DNA of 8,698 nt from an uncultured Odoribacter sp. Its GTDB lineage: Bacteria > Bacteroidota > Bacteroidia > Bacteroidales > Marinifilaceae. Each line of letters opens with the position of its first letter. The stretch's first letter is position 1. The notes under the pieces were generated by a model that saw only the letters and a program-made list of their open reading frames with translations, had not been told where the DNA came from and made no database searches. The stretch lies in NCBI GenBank assembly GCA_947039985.1, contig CAMRAP010000064.1, forward strand, positions 1-8,698. Direction: 5' to 3'. Positions 1 through 5,611 of this stretch are shown here, in pieces. Both the position numbers and the translations under genes were made by a program.

Positions 1-1638
1 GTTGAGCATACTGTTGTGCAGGCAGTTGTTGTTACTGCCCTTATTTCTGCTATCGGTTTGATAGTGGGGAAGATAAAAATTAGGGGAGTCTCCTTGGGGG
101 TGACATTTGTGTTTTTTGCTGGAATTATTGCTGGGCATATAGGTCTTTCTATAGATGCTCAGATGCTCAGTTATGCAGAGAGTTTTGGTTTGATTATATT
201 TGTTTATGCCTTAGGTTTACAAGTTGGACCTGGTTTCTTTGGTTCTTTCCGAAAAGGAGGGATCATTTTGAATATATTGGCTTTGGCAGTTATTTTATTA
301 GGAACATTGATGACATTGCTATTTCACTATGTAACGGATGTTTCCTTGCCTGATATGGTTGGGATTATGTGTGGAGCAACTACAAATACGCCTGCTTTAG
401 GAGCCGCTTTACAGACTTTAAAGCAGATGTCTGTTGAAACGGGGAATCCTGCATTAGGATGTGCTATTACCTATCCATTGGGTGTTATGGGCGTTATATT
501 GGCTATGATCGTATTGAAGAAGATGCTTCCCAAGTATGCTGCAACCAGTACTAATTCTGAAAATAAAAACAAAAAAACGTTTGTTGCTGGATTTGAAGTG
601 AGCAATCCGGGTATATATGGAAAGAACTTACGAGAGATTGCTCAGTTATCTATTTCACGTTTTGTTGTTTCACGTTTGTGGAGAGATGGTCGGGTATTTA
701 TACCGACTTCTGACACGATTCTAGAAAAAGGAGATCATCTTTTAGTTATTACCAATGAGATTGATGAAGAGGCTATGAAGATTTTGTTTGGAGAGGAAGA
801 AAATGTGGATTGGAATAAAAACGATATTGATTGGAATGCAATTGATAGTCAATTGATGTCTCAAATTATAGTGGTTACTCGTGCTGAAATTAATGGTAAG
901 AAATTAGGTGCTTTGAGATTAAGAAACCATTATGGGATAAATATAACTCGTATTCACAGGGCTGGAGTACAGTTGCTTGCAACACCTGATTTGATTTTGC
1001 AATTGGGAGATCGATTGACAATCGTGGGAGAGTCTGCAGCAATTAGTAATGTTGAGAAGGTATTAGGAAATCGTGTTGTCAGATTAAAAGAACCTAATTT
1101 GATTTCTGTTTTTGTGGGCATTGTTTTGGGGCTTGCTTTGGGTTCAATACCTTTTGCTATTCCAGGTGTTAGTTTTCCAGTTAAATTGGGACTTGCTGGA
1201 GGTCCTATTATTGTTGGGATTTTAATGGGTGCATTTGGTCCACGTTTTCATTTGGTTACTTATACAACACGGAGTGCAAATTTGATGCTACGGGGATTGG
1301 GAATGTCTATTTATTTGGCTTGTATCGGCTTGAAAGCTGGTGAACATTTTTTTGAGACAGTCTTTCGTACAGAGGGTTTACTTTGGTTGGGTTTAGGCTT
1401 TGCCATTACTTTTGTTCCAGTCATTATTGTGGCTATACTTGCATTTAAGTTTGTGAAAATTGATTTTGCTTCTTTGACAGGAATGCTTTGTGGGAGTATG
1501 ACTAATCCGATGGCATTGAATAGTGTTAATCCAACTGAGGATGATGAAAATTCAGTGGTGTCTTATGCAACGGTATATCCACTTTCTATGTTTTTTCGAT
1601 TGATCGTGGCTCAGTTGGTATTGATGTTTTTTATGTAG
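1..1638 (+). CDS. AspT/YidE-type membrane antiporter (5' partial)
   Basis: This is an inner-membrane carrier of the aspartate-alanine exchanger (AspT/YidE/YbjL) family. Two membrane halves flank a pair of cytoplasmic TrkA-C (RCK-C) domains. Numbering from the GTG at 16: hydrophobic helices fill about 1-170, TrkA-C domains lie at about 188-260 and 282-352, and the second membrane half is 362-540. Each half carries the family's repeated signature, GATTNTPAL at 120-128 and GSMTNPMALN at 493-502. A GTG at 16 could be read as the start, but the frame is open to base 1 (V-E-H-T-V upstream). Relatives normally have some 15-20 more residues before this point, so I treat the gene as cut by the window edge. 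The stop is TAG at 1636-1638. The substrate cannot be read from the sequence: AspT itself swaps aspartate for alanine, while most YidE-like members are uncharacterised. It is convergent with the next gene, with only 23 bp between them. Confidence 0.93.
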   Translation, partial: VEHTVVQAVVVTALISAIGLIVGKIKIRGVSLGVTFVFFAGIIAGHIGLSIDAQMLSYAESFGLIIFVYALGLQVGPGFFGSFRKGGIILNILALAVILLGTLMTLLFHYVTDVSLPDMVGIMCGATTNTPALGAALQTLKQMSVETGNPALGCAITYPLGVMGVILAMIVLKKMLPKYAATSTNSENKNKKTFVAGFEVSNPGIYGKNLREIAQLSISRFVVSRLWRDGRVFIPTSDTILEKGDHLLVITNEIDEEAMKILFGEEENVDWNKNDIDWNAIDSQLMSQIIVVTRAEINGKKLGALRLRNHYGINITRIHRAGVQLLATPDLILQLGDRLTIVGESAAISNVEKVLGNRVVRLKEPNLISVFVGIVLGLALGSIPFAIPGVSFPVKLGLAGGPIIVGILMGAFGPRFHLVTYTTRSANLMLRGLGMSIYLACIGLKAGEHFFETVFRTEGLLWLGLGFAITFVPVIIVAILAFKFVKIDFASLTGMLCGSMTNPMALNSVNPTEDDENSVVSYATVYPLSMFFRLIVAQLVLMFFM

Positions 1639-1661
1639 GGAGATTTTGTCGGATGCTGAAT

Positions 1662-3302
1662 TTAAAATTCGCCCCTTTTTTCAATCTGTATGATTTGCTT
1701 ACTAATGGGGTGTTGAAACTCCAGCATCTCAGCGTGTAGATATAGTCTATCGGATTTTTGACCATACAGTTCATCGCCCAAAATGGGAGTGTTTAATCCT
1801 TTGGGGTGGGCGGAATGTACTCGGAGTTGATGAGTCCTGCCAGTTAAAAGATTAAAAGCAATGCGTGTACGTTTGTGAGTGCCTGCTGATATTTGTTCAA
1901 TAACTTCATATTCAGTGATCGCATTTTTGCCACATTCATAGCTGACCATTTGTCGTGGTCGATCGTTGGGATTAGGGCAAAGTGGGAGAGAAATTCGACC
2001 ACTGTCGCTACTCAATACGCCATCCAATATAGCTATATAACGTTTCTTTATCGTGTGATTTTTAAACTGTATTTGCAACTGTTTATGCACCTCTTTTGTT
2101 TTGGTGATCAGTAAAATACCTGATGTTGCCATATCTAGCCGATGAACAATCATAGGGCCGGTGGCAGCTGGATAAGTCATCCTTACCAGTTGATAGACTG
2201 ATATCTGGTTGGATTTTCCTGGAACAGAGAGCATTCCTGATGGCTTATTTATCGCTACGAGGTATTCATCTTCAAATAGGATTTCTAGCTTGTGAGTATT
2301 GTTTGTCGAATGTTCTAAAGGATTCTCTTCCACCTCTAATCCTTGTAGCATATAATTTAAAATAGACTCACACTTTTCTCTGCAAGAGGGGTAGTAATAG
2401 CCATGGTGGCGAATTTCTGTTTGGGGAGATTCGCCCCACCAAAATTCAGCCATAGCCATAGGCGTCAGTTTGTTTTGATATGCATATTGCAATAGCTTAG
2501 GAGCTGCACATTCGCCAGAGCCTGCTGGAGGAATTTGTTTGGCAGTTTGTTCAAAGATTTCACAAAGATTTTTTGATTCTCCCTTAGCATTCAGAAAACA
2601 GAAGTGTTCAAATAATTTCTGTTGCAATAGGGCAGAGCGCTGTTTTCGCTCTGTTTTCAATGCATTGATCTTGCACTGAAATATTTCTAATTTTGCTTCA
2701 ATTGTAGCCATCTGATTCTCCCAATTTTGCTTTAATCGCTTGAATTCTGCTTTTTGATGCTGGCTTTCTTTGATTAGCGCTGCTTGATCACAGGTGGAAA
2801 GATAACTGTTCCGCTGTTGTGTTCGAATTGCCTTGTCTGCTTTTAATTGCTCTTTGGCTTTTTCTAGGGTTTGTTTGGCAATTGCTTGTTTTGTTTGTAG
2901 TTCTTGCTGACAAGAGAGATATTCCTGCTCATTTTCTAATGCTTTTATGTCAGTATTTATGGCTGAAATCTCTCTCTCTTCTGCCTGAAAAAAACCTTCT
3001 TGTTGTTGAAGGTCATAAACAGGGGGAACAAAATACGAGTGAGCGTTGTTGCCTGCTAAGATACCCGAAAAAGCTGCCAGAAAGCCAATTTCTCCAATGG
3101 TGTTTTGAACGATCAATACACCAAACATCTTTCCCTGATTTAATTCATCCTTCCAACTGAATTGCGCATGTAGATATTCCTGTACTTTCTCTGTTGCCAG
3201 CGTACACAATAGATGTGGAGTGTAGTAGAAAGGATAGGTGAACTTTTGAGGCAGAGAAATATCTACTACGGAGTTCGAAAAATGATGAAATTTTGAGGAC
3301 AT
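1662..3302 (-). CDS. RluA-family RNA pseudouridine synthase with long N-terminal extension
   Basis: This 546-residue protein should isomerise uridine to pseudouridine in structured RNA, probably rRNA. The catalytic RluA-type domain is C-terminal, about 338-546. It has HRLD at 387-390 (Asp390 the expected catalytic residue), GRTHQLRVH at 488-496 and the GDELYG motif at 509-514. The first 335 residues are absent from short RluA enzymes. They comprise an N-terminal part with an FTYPFYYTPH segment (21-30), a charged, probably coiled-coil stretch (about 103-230), then a GSGECAAPKLL motif (261-271) and an H-H-G-Y-Y-Y-P-S-C-x3-C segment (299-311). The same overall layout is known in long RluA-like proteins of Bacteroidota and some Gammaproteobacteria. 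There is no S4 domain. The start lies 8 nt after the stop of the DUF4153-like gene, so the two are probably co-transcribed. The target nucleotide is unknown, so I give no gene symbol. Confidence 0.93.
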   Translation of the reverse strand: MSSKFHHFSNSVVDISLPQKFTYPFYYTPHLLCTLATEKVQEYLHAQFSWKDELNQGKMFGVLIVQNTIGEIGFLAAFSGILAGNNAHSYFVPPVYDLQQQEGFFQAEEREISAINTDIKALENEQEYLSCQQELQTKQAIAKQTLEKAKEQLKADKAIRTQQRNSYLSTCDQAALIKESQHQKAEFKRLKQNWENQMATIEAKLEIFQCKINALKTERKQRSALLQQKLFEHFCFLNAKGESKNLCEIFEQTAKQIPPAGSGECAAPKLLQYAYQNKLTPMAMAEFWWGESPQTEIRHHGYYYPSCREKCESILNYMLQGLEVEENPLEHSTNNTHKLEILFEDEYLVAINKPSGMLSVPGKSNQISVYQLVRMTYPAATGPMIVHRLDMATSGILLITKTKEVHKQLQIQFKNHTIKKRYIAILDGVLSSDSGRISLPLCPNPNDRPRQMVSYECGKNAITEYEVIEQISAGTHKRTRIAFNLLTGRTHQLRVHSAHPKGLNTPILGDELYGQKSDRLYLHAEMLEFQHPISKQIIQIEKRGEF

Positions 3303-3310
3303 ACGAAATA

Positions 3311-4786
3311 CTATTTGCTTAGTAGGGATTTAATTTTGACACCTTGTATTTCATAATCTTCTTTTCCCCTATCGGGGAATAAGAGCTCAATGTTATCAAG
3401 TATAATAATAGCATCTGATCCTATTTCTATACGTCCAAAACCTGTATTCAAAATATCTTTTGAGTTATAATATCTATCTAAGTCAATGTTCTCTTTGATA
3501 TCAATATGATGTTCTTTTAACTTCTGTTCAAGGTATCTTTTGATATTTATATTAAACTTCTCGCCTTTGTAAGAGACAGATAGTATGCTGTCCTTTCTTG
3601 TGTAATCAGCCGATTTTAGTTTATTCATTCCTTGAATGGAATGCTCTCCTTTTAGGTGTAGTATAATCTCTCCTCTTTTTCTTTTGGGATTCTTTGTGCT
3701 ATATTCTGTGGGTTGATACCATTTCTCTGCCATCTCTTTGGCTGTTATACCCGGTATAAAAGTTGTCAAAATAAAAAGACTTACTGTAAGTATGGCTAGA
3801 TATAAAAACCGATATGTTCGTTTGTTGTAATGACTAGCGACAAACCAAGTCATCGCAATACCTGCAAGAATCAAATAAATTCTATTCTCCGTAAAACTAT
3901 AATAACTGATTCGTTGATATACGGCTACCCAGAATAGAAATAGTAAAGGAACAACTAACAGATGAAAATAACGGAAATAGCGATTTATCAGCAACATATT
4001 ACTAGGAAGGGTCGAACGAATGAGTTCTGCCACTAAAACGCTTATGTTCAGGGTAAATACCATCATGGCAAGAGATCCTTTCGGGAGAGTCCATTGTATT
4101 ATAATCTGACACAAATAGATGTATAATATGGCTGTATAGATGATAATGGCTGGCGATAGTATGTAATTGATGAATATAGAGATTGGGTGCGATTTGCTTA
4201 CGGTTATCACTTCGAGATTTCCTTTTTGTTGCAGGCGTAGAAATAGAAAGAAAAAAGGAAGTATCATAAAATAGCATACTGCTCCTATATGTTCATAAAA
4301 GTCTCGATTGAATTTCAATTCAAAAATGGAAGTGATGGAGTAATATGTGCCTATAACAATAAGAAATACGGATAAGCTTAATAAACTTGCGAGAGCTACG
4401 GAGCTACCGATATTGAGGGCATTGATTGCGTATGTTCTATTGTCTCTAAACCAATTATAGCTAAAAAGTAGAGTAGCAAAAATTAAAGTGCTATTCAATG
4501 AAACAAGGTCGATGGAAAATACTTGATCAATCCACACCAGACCTCCAAATAATAGGGGAGATAAGGAGTATAATACAGTATGAGCTATTTTTGAGCGACT
4601 GAAATAGTTGCAACTATATATGAATATCTCTCCCAATATAAATGTTTCCCAAAACTTACGAATAATGAATACATCCGTTTGTTCTGAGAGTATATACCAG
4701 ATAAAAGCACAGACTCCAAATAATAACTCAAGTGGTGTTACTTTGAATACGACTAATGCTTGCTTTATATATTTCTGAATGTCCAT
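3311..4786 (-). CDS. DUF4153-like polytopic membrane protein
   Basis: This 491-residue protein has about ten or eleven hydrophobic segments between residues 18 and 346, then a soluble, charged C-terminal part (about 350-491). The stretch at 203-300 (a helix beginning ISIFINYILSP, then QWTLPKGSLA, then a helix ending before RISYYSFTENR) resembles DUF4153 membrane proteins of Bacteroidota. Their function is not established. The soluble tail is rich in Lys/Glu with short hydrophobic beta-like runs such as AIIILDNIELLF (459-470). I recognise no domain in it. As I recall, Bacteroidota members of this family are often somewhat longer. The ATG at 4784-4786 follows a purine-poor leader with no Shine-Dalgarno, as usual in this phylum, and a candidate -7 box lies about 30 nt upstream. 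It is the first gene of the probable operon with the pseudouridine synthase, but nothing suggests a shared function. Confidence 0.8.
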   Translation of the reverse strand: MDIQKYIKQALVVFKVTPLELLFGVCAFIWYILSEQTDVFIIRKFWETFILGEIFIYSCNYFSRSKIAHTVLYSLSPLLFGGLVWIDQVFSIDLVSLNSTLIFATLLFSYNWFRDNRTYAINALNIGSSVALASLLSLSVFLIVIGTYYSITSIFELKFNRDFYEHIGAVCYFMILPFFFLFLRLQQKGNLEVITVSKSHPISIFINYILSPAIIIYTAILYIYLCQIIIQWTLPKGSLAMMVFTLNISVLVAELIRSTLPSNMLLINRYFRYFHLLVVPLLFLFWVAVYQRISYYSFTENRIYLILAGIAMTWFVASHYNKRTYRFLYLAILTVSLFILTTFIPGITAKEMAEKWYQPTEYSTKNPKRKRGEIILHLKGEHSIQGMNKLKSADYTRKDSILSVSYKGEKFNINIKRYLEQKLKEHHIDIKENIDLDRYYNSKDILNTGFGRIEIGSDAIIILDNIELLFPDRGKEDYEIQGVKIKSLLSK

Positions 4787-4815
4787 GCGCTGTTTTGTTT
4801 AGTGTGAAACTGAAG

Positions 4816-4823
4816 AAAAGATA
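4816..4823 (-). promoter_or_regulatory. Candidate -7 promoter box for the DUF4153-like/RluA operon
   Basis: Read on the minus strand this is TATCTTTT, preceded by TTTG. It matches the Bacteroidota -7 consensus TAnnTTTG at five of six fixed positions. It would put the transcript start roughly 20 nt before the ATG at 4786. No good -33 TTTG is seen at the usual spacing, so confidence is moderate. Confidence 0.4.
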
Positions 4824-4999
4824 CAAATGGTTTTGTGATTTTAATCTTTAAAGTGTTTTATGAAATCCTATTTAAACCTCTATCTCAGTATCAAAATTAC
4901 ACAAAAAAAGCAGAATACAAAATAAACGATACACTAAATTGTTTAGATAGAATATCCTCTCTAGGGATAAACCGTTCTTGTATCTCCATCATAAATTAT

Positions 5000-5026
5000 A
5001 TTTAGTTGTACGTCGTGGGACTAAAT
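5000..5026 (-). repeat. Stem-loop over the stop codon of the candidate small ORF
   Basis: ATTTAGT and ACTAAAT pair perfectly (7 bp) around a 13-nt loop. The TAA stop of the 43-codon ORF lies in the 3' arm. No U-tract follows, so it is not a typical intrinsic terminator. The arm and loop contain TTTAGTCCCA on this strand, a 10-mer that also occurs on the plus strand in the tandem-repeat block at 5213-5222. Confidence 0.4.
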
Positions 5027-5133
5027 TTCTCCACTTTAGCCTTGCGGCTTAGTTTTGCAAGGTAGTGAAATGACAGTAATCTTTTTCGAAGGTCAATTTC
5101 TGGATACTTAATCTTGTTGTCTTCATCATTCAT
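5002..5133 (-). CDS. Candidate 43-residue basic small protein, unknown function
   Basis: An ATG at 5131-5133 opens a 43-codon frame ending in TAA at 5002-5004. The peptide begins MNDEDNKIKYPEIDLRK, is highly charged and basic in the middle (LAKLSRKAKVEK, 25-36) and has no membrane segment. The ATG follows an A/T-rich leader (AATTAAAAATTAAGAG) of the kind often found before Bacteroidota start codons. Against a real gene: it is short, no -7 promoter box is evident just upstream, and its 3' half forms two inverted repeats, so the conserved object could be an RNA. The same frame, after TAA, one codon and a second TAA, runs on into another 31-codon ORF (4897-4992). The pair could therefore be the remains of one longer gene. 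I recognise no family. Confidence 0.4.
   Translation of the reverse strand: MNDEDNKIKYPEIDLRKRLLSFHYLAKLSRKAKVEKFSPTTYN
5040..5062 (-). repeat. Stem-loop inside the candidate small ORF
   Basis: CCTTGC and GCAAGG form a perfect 6-bp stem around an 11-nt loop. It lies within codons for the LAKLSRKA part of the candidate small protein. A second stem-loop follows at 5000-5026. Two adjacent inverted repeats in a frame this short are unusual, but either could arise by chance. Confidence 0.4.
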
Positions 5134-5165
5134 AACTCTTAATTTTTAATTGCAAGCACAAAAAA

Positions 5166-5333
5166 GTTACTTTTTCACTATTCCATTTAGAATGGGACTA
5201 GAATAAGGTTACTTTAGTCCCATTGCATTTGCTTTCCTACTAAAATAAGGTTACTTTTTTCTCATAGCATTTAGCAATGTGCAAAAAGCAACTTACTTTA
5301 GTCTCATTGCATTTGCTTTTCTATTAGAATAAC
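5166..5333. repeat. Four degenerate 42-bp tandem repeats (A-B-A-B order)
   Basis: Copies start at 5166, 5208, 5250 and 5292, exactly 42 bp apart. Each opens with (G/C)TTACTTT and has CATTT near positions 19-23. Copies 2 and 4 match at 36 of 42 positions; copies 1 and 2 at 28 of 42; copies 2 and 3 at 26 of 42, mostly in the first half. Copies 1 and 3 share CATTTAG where 2 and 4 have CATTTGCTTT, which suggests duplication of an 84-bp unit. Although 42 is a multiple of three, the frames I read through the block run into stop codons, so it does not look protein-coding. The block degrades after 5333, where AACTTTATT may be a start of a fifth, decayed copy. Confidence 0.75.
5191..5224. repeat. Perfect 10-bp hairpin at the copy 1/copy 2 junction
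   Basis: AATGGGACTA (5191-5200) and TAGTCCCATT (5215-5224) are exact reverse complements around a 14-nt loop, and one G-T and one A-T pair can extend the stem inward. It spans the boundary of the first two 42-bp repeats. No T-run follows on either strand, so it is not a standard intrinsic terminator. Confidence 0.6.
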
Positions 5334-5548
5334 TTTATTCAAGCTCTCCTTTAAAAAAAGTTCGCTTAGAATAAGCTTCTTGCATGAGTTTAAAAAAAAT
5401 AATAGCCCTGAGTAAAGTTTATGCTTAATCAACAATTCTTTGTTTAGCGTTGTCTGGACTATCACTGAGATCTGGTGTTAAACGATCTGTTCTTAACTAG
5501 ACTCCCTGCGAGCTTGGAACTTATCCCACTCTCTTATTTATCCTCCGT

Positions 5549-5606
5549 TTTGTCCGAATTTAATCCAATGCACCACCACTCGCACCACCTCAAGACAGCG
5601 GACAAA
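5549..5606. repeat. Widely spaced 8-bp inverted repeat downstream of the hydrolase gene
   Basis: TTTGTCCG (5549-5556) and CGGACAAA (5599-5606) are exact inverted copies with 42 bp between them. The right arm starts 5 bp beyond the hydrolase stop codon. The interior contains CACCACCACTCGCACCACC, an imperfect short duplication. There is no T-tract, so it is a weak terminator candidate. It could be an mRNA 3'-end structure or chance. Confidence 0.35.
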
Positions 5607-5611
5607 TAGCC

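Larger units (their letters stand above)
4787..5611. other. 825-bp gene-poor intergenic region
   Basis: No long ORF crosses this stretch between the starts of the DUF4153-like gene and the end of the hydrolase gene. It is AT-rich and contains, from left to right: a marginal 31-codon ORF (4897-4992, minus), a plausible 43-codon ORF (5002-5133, minus) with two stem-loops in its 3' half, four degenerate 42-bp tandem repeats (5166-5333), a perfect 10-bp hairpin (5191-5224), and a widely spaced 8-bp inverted repeat (5549-5606). Nothing recognisable was found from 5335 to 5548. Transposase remnants and tRNA genes were looked for by eye and not seen. Confidence 0.8.

Noticed and set aside
1658..1670. 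GAATTT-A-AAATTC inverted repeat between the convergent transporter and pseudouridine synthase genes, as a terminator
   Set aside because: The stem has one G-C pair and a single-base centre, so it cannot fold as a stable hairpin. No T-tract follows at the right place.
1893..2114. 73-codon plus-strand ORF
   Set aside because: It lies antisense within the catalytic domain of the pseudouridine synthase, and its peptide has no family features.
2819..3160. 113-codon plus-strand ORF
   Set aside because: It is antisense to the coiled-coil part of the pseudouridine synthase. Its Leu/Phe-rich start is the complement of Glu/Lys/Gln codons there.
4002..4277. 91-codon minus-strand ORF
   Set aside because: It is another frame of the DUF4153-like gene, and the membrane-protein frame is clearly the real one.
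4897..4992. 31-codon minus-strand ORF as an independent gene
   Set aside because: It is too short, with a Phe-rich low-information end and no convincing promoter. I keep it only as a possible tail of the neighbouring small ORF.
5166..5333. CRISPR array
   Set aside because: The 42-bp units are contiguous and diverged along their length, without conserved repeats separated by unique spacers, and no cas gene is in the window.
4787..5611. Insertion-sequence or transposon remnant
   Set aside because: No transposase fragment, target-site duplication or matching terminal inverted repeats bound the region. The 8-bp repeat at 5549-5606 is too short and local.
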